Assembly (NCBI GenBank): GCA_031269065.1
Contig: JAIRWJ010000091.1
Span: 1-27,125 of the forward strand
DNA length: 27,125 bases
Direction of reading: 5' to 3'
Source of the DNA: Rickettsiales bacterium
GTDB lineage: Bacteria; Pseudomonadota; Alphaproteobacteria; Rickettsiales; UBA1997
In this document: piece by piece, positions 8,033 through 15,143 of the stretch
Layout of the letters: every line of letters begins with the position of its first letter
Position numbering within the stretch: position 1 is the stretch's first letter
Position numbers and translations under genes: made by a program
The notes under the pieces: model-generated
The model's database searches: none
Seen by the model: the letters and a program-made list of their open reading frames with translations, nothing else
What the model was told of the DNA's origin: nothing

Positions 8033-8548
8033 GTGTTTACACATAACCATGGTTTCCTTGTTGCGAGGTTCCAGCCATTTCATAATGGCCACAGGTCTCT
8101 TGTGGACAAAATGCTGAAAGAAACAAAGAATGCTACGATAGTTCTCGGTTCTGCTCAGGAGAGCAGAACCGAGAAAAATCCATTTGACGTGAAGGAGAGA
8201 TTGCAAATGATTCACAACGTCTACGGCTATAGAGAGAACATAAAAATATTCGCTCTAGACAGTATACCCAATGATGATGAGTGGTATAGCTATGTTTTGG
8301 AGAGTATTGGGAAAAACTGTCCTTCCTTCGGAAAACCTGAAGCTTTCTACTGTGGTGGCAGTGAGGAGGGGAGTTGGTTTGACCATGGGGAATTGACCGT
8401 AGAAATTCTAGACAGAAAGAAGCAGACTGGCTATTTTGACATATCAGCCACGCAAATAAGGGAAATGATAACAAACAAGGATGATGAATGGAAAAAGTTC
8501 GTTCCTCCGAAGAACATAGAGCTCATTTGGACAGTATTAGCTCTCTGA
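8033..8548 (+). CDS. nadM: Nicotinamide-nucleotide adenylyltransferase, archaeal NadM type
   Basis: It joins NMN and ATP to make NAD. The nucleotidyltransferase signature GFLVARFQPFHNGH (residues 7-20) has the (T/H)xGH-type ATP motif, and the second motif is SATQIREMI, the equivalent of ISGTxIR. NPFDVKERLQMI and the IPNDDEWYSYV block are typical of the short archaeal-type NadM. They fit less well with bacterial NadD or with phosphopantetheine adenylyltransferase. At 171 residues it is close to archaeal NMNAT length and has no Nudix domain. The start is GTG 8033, 10 bases after the glyQS stop with no Shine-Dalgarno, so translation is probably coupled. Its last 26 bases overlap the 3' end of murD on the other strand. 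The family is patchy in bacteria, so acquisition by transfer is likely. NMN adenylation suggests salvage of NMN or nicotinamide riboside. Confidence 0.85.
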   Translation: MFTHNHGFLVARFQPFHNGHRSLVDKMLKETKNATIVLGSAQESRTEKNPFDVKERLQMIHNVYGYRENIKIFALDSIPNDDEWYSYVLESIGKNCPSFGKPEAFYCGGSEEGSWFDHGELTVEILDRKKQTGYFDISATQIREMITNKDDEWKKFVPPKNIELIWTVLAL

Positions 8549-9836
8549 ATACATTTCCCCTTTCTTCGAAATTTTTAAACATGTCAAAACTCGCTGCTCC
8601 GGGAGAAAGAAGCACTGTGGTGTTCTCCAGACTGTGACTTTTTAGAGCTTTCACCAGATCTGGGAGACTCTCAAAATATTCAGAATTTTTCAGAGCATTT
8701 CCTATCCTCTTTCCGGTTTGGCCGATTAGAAAAACCTTTCTGACATTTTCAGCCTTCTGTAGAAAATCTATGATTTTAGAGTAGTCCTGCTGTCTATCGA
8801 AACCTCCGAGAATCAGAAAAATCTTGTCACTGCCGAATGTCTCCAGAGCCGCTAGAGAAGCTTCAGGTATGGTGGCTATGCTATCGTCTACAAATTTTAT
8901 TCCCAGTCTCCGGTCCTCGTAGAAAATTTCTAGTCTATGTGGTAGAGCTTTGAAATCCTTAAGGTTTTCCAGTGCCCGGACCACATCGAGCCTCTCCTCC
9001 CGAAAGATTGCTAGTAGCGCGCAGATGTTTGTGAAGAGGTGCCCACCCCTTAGATTTGCTAATGAGTTTATGTCCAGCAGCCTATCTTTGACAAAGCATA
9101 GAAATCCATCCTCCAGATGGAAGGAATCTTCGCTGCCGAAAAAATATTTATGTTTATGTTTGTCCACATAACTGGAGGTTATAGGGTCATTATAGTTTAT
9201 AAAACATTTGTCGCTGTATTTTAGTATATTCAGCTTATCTCGAAAATAGTTCTCGTGGTTGATATGCCAATCTAGATGTTCTGGAAAAAGATTTAGTAGG
9301 ACACCATAGTCCAGCCGGTATCTAATGTTTTTCAGCTGACAGCTAGACAGCTCCAGAACTAGATAGTCCTGGTCATCCAGGGAGTCCAGCACATCGAGAA
9401 AAGATACTCCTATATTTCCCAGCAGGCGGGTTCTAAATCCGAGATGTCCTAGCATGCTGTGGCAGATGGAGGCTGTTGTGCTTTTGCCTTTTGTTCCCGT
9501 TATGCCCAGAGTCTTCGGATGCTTCCGGCCGGCAATCTCCGCCAGCAGGATATTTAGAATCGATGTGACCAGAATACCCCTGTTTTCGAGAATTTCTATC
9601 TCTCCCCGATAGGACGACACTCCTGGAGACTTAAGCAGCACATCAAAATCCTGTTCCAAAATCTGCTGCTCTCCGATAAATCTCAGGCCTCTAACCTTTT
9701 CATCGATAGGAGTGGCCGAAGCTACAATCATTTCCTTCTCTATGCCTTGCCTCAGCAGCAGACCAGCGGCTGACTTGCCCTCTAATCCATAGCCCCAGAG
9801 TAATACTTTTTTGCCTAGAAGATCATTAATTTTCAT
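8523..9836 (-). CDS. murD: UDP-N-acetylmuramoyl-alanine--glutamate ligase (MurD)
   Basis: This cytoplasmic ATP-dependent ligase adds glutamate to UDP-MurNAc-L-Ala in peptidoglycan synthesis. The Rossmann-like N-terminus has WGYGLEGKS. The ATP loop GTKGKST is at 114-120, ELSSCQL at 162-168, and the catalytic block NLFPEHLDWH at 182-191 includes H187. K201 fits the carbamylated lysine, and LPHRLE is at 298-303. The C-terminal domain reads VDDSIATIPEASLAAL (316-331), LGGFDRQQDY (343-352) and SPGAASFDMFKNFEERG (411-427). In E. coli MurD the first two regions are NDSKATN and GGDGKSADF, whose lysines contact D-glutamate; here they are Ile and Arg. This matches a known variant subgroup. It is probably the second gene after hemW, from which it is 26 bases away. 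Its presence implies that the cell makes peptidoglycan precursors. Confidence 0.93.
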   Translation of the reverse strand: MKINDLLGKKVLLWGYGLEGKSAAGLLLRQGIEKEMIVASATPIDEKVRGLRFIGEQQILEQDFDVLLKSPGVSSYRGEIEILENRGILVTSILNILLAEIAGRKHPKTLGITGTKGKSTTASICHSMLGHLGFRTRLLGNIGVSFLDVLDSLDDQDYLVLELSSCQLKNIRYRLDYGVLLNLFPEHLDWHINHENYFRDKLNILKYSDKCFINYNDPITSSYVDKHKHKYFFGSEDSFHLEDGFLCFVKDRLLDINSLANLRGGHLFTNICALLAIFREERLDVVRALENLKDFKALPHRLEIFYEDRRLGIKFVDDSIATIPEASLAALETFGSDKIFLILGGFDRQQDYSKIIDFLQKAENVRKVFLIGQTGKRIGNALKNSEYFESLPDLVKALKSHSLENTTVLLSPGAASFDMFKNFEERGNVFRELILSK

Positions 9837-9862
9837 TTCTGTATTCGCTGTTCAGTGAATAA

Positions 9863-11038
9863 TTATAGAATTTTCTTCACAATAGAATCCAGAATTCTGA
9901 GATTCTCTAGAGGAATTCTAATATTTTTGTCGGAAATTTCAATATAGTTTCCGACGGCTAACTGTTCATAGTCCTTCCCAAACAATTCCAGGAATCCGCC
10001 GGGTCCCAGAGTCAAATATTTCCTAACATTATCTATCACCAGGCCGTCTCTCAGACGTAGTCCCATCAGCAGAATTTCCTCTATAAATTCCTCTCGAGTT
10101 AGCATTTCCGAAACATCCAGCCCATGACCAAGTTTCAGTACCTGTTTCTGCCATTGGGAGGGATTTTTTATATTTTCCAGAGCCATTCTCTCCCGGTATC
10201 CGTTAACCAGCTTGTCTCCGAAGCACAGCCGACTGTGAGCCCCGGCCCCGATGCCAAGCCACTGGCCGCTGTTCCAGTAGTTCATATTGTGCCGGCAACG
10301 GTAACCTGGCCGAGCATAATTTGAAATTTCGTAGAGAGAAATGTCCCGGAACTCCAGAAACTCATTAGTTATCCGGTATATCTCTGCCTCCTCGCCGTCA
10401 TCCATTGGTCTGACTCCCCTTCGATGAAATTCGGTTCCCGGCTCAATGGTCAGCTGATAGAGAGACATATGATTTGGAGAGAGAATCGCTGCCTTCTCCA
10501 GTTCCTCCAGCCACTGTCCGACATTTTGACCTGGCAGAGCATAGATAAGATCTATAGAATAGCTATCCCCAAAACATCTTTGGGCCACATCCAGAGCTTC
10601 CAGTGCCTCCGTTTCGGAGTATGTCCGGCCCAGAAACTTCAGATTCTGACCACTGAACGATTGGATACCAATCGATAGTCTATTGATACCGAGTGCTCTA
10701 AACTCTCCGAATTTACCAGTTTCAAGAGTTGTTGGATTAGCCTCCAGAGATATTTCCAGACCATCCTCTAGACTAAACAGCCTACCTATCTGGGAGAGAA
10801 TACTCTCCGTAAAATCTATAGACATAAGAGATGGGGTTCCCCCACCGAAAAATACAGTGTTTACCGTTCTAGGACCAAGAATCTCTCTATAGTGGGTTAT
10901 TTCTCTGATATAGGCCTTCAGAAAATCGCCAGTCTCTAGACTACCTCTGTTACCATCGGGATAGGAATTGAAATCACAGTAGGGGCACTTGGATTTACAG
11001 AATGGATAGTGTACGTACAGGGAAAGTTTTTCTTCCAT
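9863..11038 (-). CDS. hemW: HemW, radical-SAM heme chaperone (coproporphyrinogen oxidase-like)
   Basis: This is a radical S-adenosylmethionine protein of the HemN/HemW group. The 4Fe-4S motif is C14-x3-C18-x2-C21 in HYPFCKSKCPYCDFNSY. It is followed by VNTVFFGGGTPSLM, the SAM-binding glycine stretch, and EANPTT, GINRLSIGIQSF, YSIDLIYALPGQ and GIGAGAHS. The short N-terminus before the cysteine motif and the 391-residue length fit HemW, which binds heme and delivers it to membrane proteins, rather than the oxidase HemN, which is longer. ATG 11036-11038 is used, with a weak Shine-Dalgarno. murD follows 26 bases downstream. The divergent neighbour is the outer-membrane protein, 450 bases away. 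Confidence 0.92.
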   Translation of the reverse strand: MEEKLSLYVHYPFCKSKCPYCDFNSYPDGNRGSLETGDFLKAYIREITHYREILGPRTVNTVFFGGGTPSLMSIDFTESILSQIGRLFSLEDGLEISLEANPTTLETGKFGEFRALGINRLSIGIQSFSGQNLKFLGRTYSETEALEALDVAQRCFGDSYSIDLIYALPGQNVGQWLEELEKAAILSPNHMSLYQLTIEPGTEFHRRGVRPMDDGEEAEIYRITNEFLEFRDISLYEISNYARPGYRCRHNMNYWNSGQWLGIGAGAHSRLCFGDKLVNGYRERMALENIKNPSQWQKQVLKLGHGLDVSEMLTREEFIEEILLMGLRLRDGLVIDNVRKYLTLGPGGFLELFGKDYEQLAVGNYIEISDKNIRIPLENLRILDSIVKKIL

Positions 11039-11423
11039 CTGGCTAGTCTCTCTGCTAAAATGAACTACGATAGATCATCAACTTATCCCTATAATATGCA
11101 AATCGACCTCTACCCCAGGCTCTTCCAGCTTCGGGGGGGGGAAAAATTGGGTTACTAGACCTGTTGCATAAGTATTAGCATCCTGTGTCGGTCATAATCC
11201 CTACCATGCCATACCATACCCCGAGCCCAGCAGGCTCGGGGTATGGTTGTGGAAATTGATGAGAATATACCGAAACAGACTATGTTTCATATAGGATGTT
11301 GCGTTTCTCATAACCCCCTTGACTCCAAAGACATATCAACATAGCCAGAGCCAATGGCCAAGTAAAAAAGCTACCTAACCACTAGTAAGCTATAGAGTTA
11401 AAAATAATAACTTATAAAGAGGC
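11039..11423. other. Divergent intergenic region between hemW and the outer-membrane protein
   Basis: These 385 bases contain a run of nine G followed by A5 (near 11133-11147), a sequence CTAGACCTGTTGCATAAG (near 11155) that resembles an insertion-sequence end but has no partner, and one perfect hairpin described separately. No open frame is credible. The hemW promoter should be near 11080-11110, where a minus-strand TATTAT is seen. Confidence 0.4.
11214..11246. repeat. Perfect 14-bp inverted repeat with 5-base loop
   Basis: CCATACCCCGAGCC (11214-11227), loop CAGCA, then GGCTCGGGGTATGG (11233-11246), with no mismatch. No T-run follows on either side, and both flanking genes are transcribed away from it, so it is not an ordinary terminator. 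It could be an intergenic palindromic repeat, a protein-binding site or an attenuator in a longer leader. Confidence 0.85.
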
Positions 11424-11452
11424 TTGACAGATTAGTGCAATTATGTTACAAT
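11424..11452 (+). promoter_or_regulatory. Strong sigma-70 promoter of the outer-membrane protein gene
   Basis: TTGACA (11424-11429), a 17-base spacer and TACAAT (11447-11452), with an extended TG at 11444-11445. The expected transcription start is near 11459. This places the GTG at 11435 inside the promoter, so the protein must start later. Confidence 0.8.
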
Positions 11453-11485
11453 CTGAATATCTTAATAATTATGCTGCTAATATAT

Positions 11486-12796
11486 ATGTTTAGGAAAAAT
11501 GGAATAAAAATAAAATTTATAATATCTTGTGTGGCGCTGGTAGCATCCGTTGCTGCTGGAGCTGCGGGTGTGGATACGGGTGTGGACGTGGATATGACTG
11601 TGGACGTGGAACATCTGGAGAATGGCGAAACCAAGTTTAACTGCAGAAATAGAGGTGCTTCTTTGACTAAGACCAATGAAGGAAAATTCAGTTATAAAAT
11701 TGGTAATTTACAGATACATTCGGAATCCATTCACATAGATAAAGGAAGTAGTGTCTGGAATCTTGTTCTCCAAAACGACTTCGATGTTAATATATCTATG
11801 ACAGATGAGGAGGTAGAGGAAGCTATGAATGGTGTGTGTAGAAATGAGCCACCGGTCAGAGAGAGAGGTCAAAGAGAGGGGGAAGACGTATCATCAAAGA
11901 CCTATAGCTGGATGGGTATGATAAATAGAGATGACGGTTTGGTTTCTGGGCAACTGTACAGAGCCTCAGCAATCGCTTTCAGGGATTTAACTAGAAGTGC
12001 AGCAACAGGTAGAAAAGATGGTTTCTATGTGGAAATTGGCGGTAGTAAAACAACTAGTTCCTCACATTTTGATTCTTTGAATATAATCCTCGGCTTTCCG
12101 AAAGTTAGGGTATTTGGCAATCTGCGTCCGCTGATTGGCTACCATAGATTTTCTGATATTTCCTTTTCCGAAAGTGGTGCTAACTATAAAATAAGCCATG
12201 AGCTCAAAGATATAGGAATTTTTTCAACTGGTCTCTATGGCAGATGGAGTATTTTTAACGACAACCTACACGCGGATTCCTTTATATATCTTGGGTATTA
12301 CAGATTTCAGTTTAATGCTGAATGTAATCATGTTGTCGAAGAACTTGGGTCTCAGGAATATGATCTTATCGTTATGAAACCTAAGATAAGAAGCAATTTA
12401 AATCTTGGAATTCGTCTAGGTTTTGACTATGACATCTGGATTAATTCTGGTATTGCACTAAGGCCAGGTCTACACATAAAATTTCTCAATACCGGTCCTG
12501 GCTTTAATACAACGACAACCTCTGTCTACGGTTTCTCGGAGCATCAGCTAGGGTACGAGCCCTCTCTGAATTTTGATTTCAATCTCTATAATGTAAAAAC
12601 CGATCTGTTTGTTAAATATGATGGCGTATTTAAAAATTCGAATGGGGAAGCAGAGGAAAGACGACGCGGTAGCGTCGAGCTCGGAGCCAATTTCGGTCCA
12701 GCTAGCGGTAAGGGTGGCTTCAACGCTGGTATCAGCTGTGAATTCCGTGAAAAGAAAGACCAGAGTGTCGCTGTGAACATTGGCTATGGGTTCTAG
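11486..12796 (+). CDS. Outer-membrane beta-barrel protein, function unknown
   Basis: The N-terminus has a basic start (MFRKNGIKIK), a hydrophobic core (FIISCVALVASVAAG) and a likely cleavage after AAG or AGA, so it is exported. About 120 residues of mature, charged N-terminal region follow. A region of alternating hydrophobic and polar strands begins near GRKDGFYVEIGGSKT. Strands rich in Tyr, Phe and Gly continue to the last residues VAVNIGYGF; a terminal Phe is the usual signal for assembly by the BAM complex. I place the start at ATG 11486 (436 residues). ATG 11471 is possible with a leader of only about 12 bases. Both give a hydrophobic N-terminus, and the upstream GTG 11435 lies inside the promoter. 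The family is not identified; the general look is that of porin-like or autotransporter barrels of intracellular alphaproteobacteria. Downstream lies a GC-rich hairpin region. Confidence 0.8.
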   Translation: MFRKNGIKIKFIISCVALVASVAAGAAGVDTGVDVDMTVDVEHLENGETKFNCRNRGASLTKTNEGKFSYKIGNLQIHSESIHIDKGSSVWNLVLQNDFDVNISMTDEEVEEAMNGVCRNEPPVRERGQREGEDVSSKTYSWMGMINRDDGLVSGQLYRASAIAFRDLTRSAATGRKDGFYVEIGGSKTTSSSHFDSLNIILGFPKVRVFGNLRPLIGYHRFSDISFSESGANYKISHELKDIGIFSTGLYGRWSIFNDNLHADSFIYLGYYRFQFNAECNHVVEELGSQEYDLIVMKPKIRSNLNLGIRLGFDYDIWINSGIALRPGLHIKFLNTGPGFNTTTTSVYGFSEHQLGYEPSLNFDFNLYNVKTDLFVKYDGVFKNSNGEAEERRRGSVELGANFGPASGKGGFNAGISCEFREKKDQSVAVNIGYGF

Positions 12797-12898
12797 AGAT
12801 GGTATTTTCTGTCGCTCCCGGCAGCGGCGGAAATTCCAGGATTTTTCCTCACTTGGGCCAAAAGGGCTCGGGAGAGATTAGGAGGGGGTCAGCTTCCA

Positions 12899-12991
12899 CC
12901 CTCAGGCCCGAAGGGACTGGGGGAGGATGAAGGTGGGGGTTTTAACCCCCACTCTGGCCCTCCCCCGAGTTTCTTCAAAATCCGCTGAGGG
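12899..12991. repeat. Three nested inverted repeats (large foldback)
   Basis: Outer arms are CCCTCAG (12899-12905) and CTGAGGG (12985-12991). Middle arms are GGGGGAGG (12919-12926) and CCTCCCCC (12959-12966). The inner arms GTGGGGGTT (12933-12941) and AACCCCCAC (12944-12952) form a 20-base perfect palindrome. All are exact complements. As RNA this would be a very stable hairpin 100-190 bases after the outer-membrane protein stop. It lacks a following T-run, so it may protect the transcript or act as a repeat rather than a classical terminator. Confidence 0.7.
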
Positions 12992-13011
12992 AGGGATCTA
13001 GGACATTCCGC

Positions 13012-13034
13012 CCTCGGGCTCAGAGAGCCTGGGG
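13012..13034. repeat. 10-bp hairpin with GGCTC/GAGCC core
   Basis: CCTCGGGCTC (13012-13021), loop AGA, GAGCCTGGGG (13025-13034); eight Watson-Crick and two G-U pairs. The GAGCC core is shared with the perfect hairpin at 11214-11246, and a similar CTCGAGC core occurs at 26525-26553. Confidence 0.6.
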
Positions 13035-13127
13035 ATGTTTAGTCCTCACTCCACTACACTCTTTCCGTTGACAATATAGTACTGTTTTTGTCTTATATTA
13101 TAAGACTACAATAGCTTGGAATGAAAA

Positions 13128-13741
13128 ATGTTAGGTTTAATAGTAAATAGGTTTCGTTCAATTAGTTTACCCATAGCTAAACGTTTAGAGGAAAATGTAA
13201 TAACTACAGTGAAAAGTGGCAGTGCCAATACCTATGATATAGTAAGAGAGCTTTCTAAAAGTAACAGCAAATCATTTAAAACTAAGGAGATGTTGCGCCC
13301 TATAGATTTCTGCGGAACAAGATATATACAGCTGGGTGATAGATGGTGGAGAAAACATCTTAATCTTGTATTTGATCTGCTAGAGGAGAGAAACGCCATC
13401 CCCTAAGATAGAAAGGCGCAGCTAAATATAGATTTTACTAGCTGTGAAGATAATTTCCTAATTCTGAGCACCCCTTTACCCCTATCCGAAGATAAGTCCA
13501 TAACTCTACACCGGAGTATAGAAAGTATCCTGAAAAGAAAGATAGCATGTCTCAGACAAAAATGGAGAAAGCCTTTGTGAAAAGACTGAGGCACATTCTA
13601 CTAACAAAGTATCAATATATAAAAGTAACAAACAGAGGTTTCGGTAATAATAGATTTATGAGACTATGTTAAGATAACAATTTTGGCTTTGTTCTGAGAT
13701 TAAATAGAAATCTGAATTTAAACATTTTCGTACTAATTAGA
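13128..13741 (+). pseudogene. Decayed IS4-type DDE transposase
   Basis: The open frame 13128-13406 (92 codons) is the N-terminal part. After its TAA the same frame continues with LNIDFTSCEDNFLIL (13422 onward), the first catalytic-Asp region of IS4-like transposases. This was one protein, broken by a nonsense change (IPK to IP-stop). A frameshift near 13515 is needed to continue with YRKYPEKKDSMSQTKMEK. Then comes VTNRGFGNNRFMRLC, stop (13670-13672), NNFGFVLRLNRNLNLNI. The VTDRGFGNNR block holds the second catalytic Asp, which is Asn here. So there are at least two stops, one frameshift and a lost active-site residue. The C-terminus is replaced by an IS1595 fragment. It should not be annotated as a 92-residue gene. 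Confidence 0.75.
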
Positions 13742-13831
13742 TTTGTGCATAAACATAGCTACATAAATGGCATTGAAAGCCTTTGGGATCAAGTAAAAAG
13801 ACATATAGGGAGGGTAGAACCCTTAGGCTGA
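13742..13831 (+). pseudogene. Fragment of an IS1595-family transposase joined to the IS4 relic
   Basis: In the same frame as the end of the IS4 relic the translation becomes FVHKHSYINGIESLWDQVKR, followed by HIGRVEPLG and a stop. The YINGIESLWDQVKRHI part matches the (Y/H)xNGIESFWxxxKRR block near the C-terminus of IS1595-type transposases, which carries the last catalytic residue. Only about 30 codons remain. No other part of an IS1595 element is visible here, so a deletion or nested insertion has fused the two relics. Confidence 0.7.
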
Positions 13832-13994
13832 TGGTGTCCAAATTAAAAAACCTAGATATATTCCCTGCCATGGAGGCCTAACTTGGTATATTTTGCTATT
13901 CAGTTACCCACAGGCTATTCGAACGCTATGGTCTTCTCTCCGGCGTCTTTTTCCCAATTCTCATAAATGCTTGACAATAATTGGTAGAATCCGG
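13832..13994. other. Non-coding region after the transposase relics
   Basis: No open frame, RNA or repeat is seen. It contains the 3' flank of tRNA-Arg, which is transcribed towards it; no clear hairpin with T-run is present. Confidence 0.3.
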
Positions 13995-14068
13995 TGTCCG
14001 CGGGCGGATTTGAACCGCCGACCTACAACTTAGGAGGTTGTCGCTCTATCCAGCTGAGCTACGAGGAC
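13995..14068 (-). tRNA. tRNA-Arg (anticodon CCU)
   Basis: The minus strand folds as a 74-base cloverleaf. The acceptor is GTCCTCG with CGCGGAC, the D-stem GCTC/GAGC, the anticodon stem ACAAC/GTTGT with loop CTCCTAA (anticodon CCT) and the T-stem GGCGG/CCGCC with loop TTCAAAT. The discriminator is A, followed by CCG in the DNA, so the terminal CCA must be completed by the cell. It reads AGG codons, which are common in this window. The acceptor stem has one mismatch, U5 against C68, where A68 would restore pairing. It may still work, or the pair may be edited or poorly processed. Confidence 0.93.
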
Positions 14069-14076
14069 CCGGGGCT

Positions 14077-14104
14077 ATAATAGACGCATCCAAATTATAA
14101 ACAA
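14077..14104 (-). promoter_or_regulatory. Promoter of tRNA-Arg
   Basis: On the minus strand TTGTTT (14099-14104), a 16-base spacer and TATTAT (14077-14082) lie just upstream of the tRNA. Transcription would start near 14070, two or so bases before the mature 5' end. Confidence 0.55.
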
Positions 14105-14349
14105 CTACCATTTTCTTCGTACTTTTCCCACGATTGTTTTTTCTTCAGCGAGCACCCAGGAAAAATGTTATTTTTCCAATTCTGTAGGATGAATCTTCCC
14201 AGGAGAGAGACCAAAAGACCTTTCTCCCACGCCCAGATCCATCTGAAGAGGGAATGAAAGCTACTGTACTCAGACAGCCATACTATTTTTCCAAGGGAAA
14301 GTTGAATTCTTTTCCATCCCAGGGATCTGTGTGACTTTACTGGTGGCAA
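14095..14349 (-). CDS. Possible small basic protein overlapping the rnd stop (doubtful)
   Basis: An 84-codon frame starts at TTG 14347-14349, overlaps the last 13 bases of rnd and ends close to the tRNA promoter. The product would be Trp- and Lys-rich (five Trp) and contain a short hydrophobic stretch (KGLLVSLLGRFIL). I know no family for it. Points in favour are the overlap with rnd, which would allow translational coupling, and the absence of stops. Points against are the rare start codon, lack of an ATG anywhere in the frame, and overlap with the tRNA promoter. Confidence 0.25.
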   Translation of the reverse strand: MPPVKSHRSLGWKRIQLSLGKIVWLSEYSSFHSLFRWIWAWEKGLLVSLLGRFILQNWKNNIFPGCSLKKKQSWEKYEENGSCL

Positions 14350-14954
14350 AATATGTCTACACCAGCCCAGCCCAGCAGGTCGAGATCAACTCTTGTCTGG
14401 AGAAATCCGAAACTTCTATCGACTAGATCCTTTCTATTCTCATTTTCCAAAATAGTATTTAGTCGGTCCCTGATTCTGTGAAGAAATAGAACGTCATTTG
14501 CGGCATATCTAAGCTGATCCTCCGAAATCTCATCGCCACCCCAGTAGGAACCCTGTTCTTTTTTTGAAATTTCTATATTAAAAAACTCCCGTATAAGTGC
14601 CTTTAGGCCATGGACCTCGCTGTAGGTTCTTGCTATCTTCGAGGCTATCTTGGTGCAGTAGACATTCTCCAGTCGTAGGCCAAAAGTCTTCTGTATTATG
14701 GCCATGTCAAATCTAGCATAGTGAAATATCTTGAGAATTTTTCTATCTGAGAGCAACCTCACCAAATTCGGCGAATTATAGGTACTTTTTCTATCGAAAT
14801 GCACAATGTGAACCTCACCGCTGCCAAAATATATCTGCACCAGGCAGAGCCGGTCTCTAGAGTTATTTAATCCCAGAGCCTCAGTGTCCACAGCCACTTC
14901 CGGCCCAAACTCAACCTCACTCGGCAGGTCATTCTTACACAGTTTGTAGATCAT
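14337..14954 (-). CDS. rnd: Ribonuclease D, short form (DEDDy 3'-5' exonuclease)
   Basis: This 3'-5' exoribonuclease trims tRNA and other small RNA ends. The five catalytic residues of the DEDDy group are visible: D23 and E25 in VAVDTEALGLN, D83 in FHYARFDMAIIQ, and Y150 and D154 in LRYAANDVLFLH. The 205-residue length equals the exonuclease domain alone; the two HRDC domains of E. coli RNase D are missing, as is usual for alphaproteobacterial short versions. No Shine-Dalgarno is seen at ATG 14952-14954. It is oriented towards the neighbouring tRNA-Arg gene, whose transcript is a plausible substrate. Confidence 0.9.
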   Translation of the reverse strand: MIYKLCKNDLPSEVEFGPEVAVDTEALGLNNSRDRLCLVQIYFGSGEVHIVHFDRKSTYNSPNLVRLLSDRKILKIFHYARFDMAIIQKTFGLRLENVYCTKIASKIARTYSEVHGLKALIREFFNIEISKKEQGSYWGGDEISEDQLRYAANDVLFLHRIRDRLNTILENENRKDLVDRSFGFLQTRVDLDLLGWAGVDIFCHQ

Positions 14955-15143
14955 ATCTAGTATATTGAACCATATCCATGCTATGTCCTATAAATATCTA
15001 AATCAAGAGAAATATTTTTCTATTCTTAGTATTTGGTACAAAAAATATTTAAAAAGGCTATTGCTAAACAGAAATTAACACATAAATTCCAGGCTCTAGG
15101 GGGAAAAATTTGATTAATTAGAGAATAATAATTGGGGTAGGTA

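Larger units (their letters stand above)
12797..13127. other. GC-rich intergenic region with many inverted repeats
   Basis: The 331 bases between the outer-membrane protein and the IS4 relic are far richer in G and C than the flanks, with repeated runs of G or C and words such as GGGCTC and CCTCGG. Two separate foldback structures are listed below. There is no open frame or RNA gene that I recognise. It could be the 3' untranslated region and terminator area of the outer-membrane protein gene. Confidence 0.5.

Noticed and set aside
11150..11175. Sequence CTAGACCTGTTGCATAAG as an insertion-sequence end
   Set aside because: It resembles terminal repeats of some insertion sequences, but no matching inverted partner, target duplication or transposase is nearby.
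13128..13406. A free-standing 92-residue hypothetical protein
   Set aside because: The same frame continues as transposase after a single nonsense codon, so it is the broken N-terminus of an IS4-type transposase.
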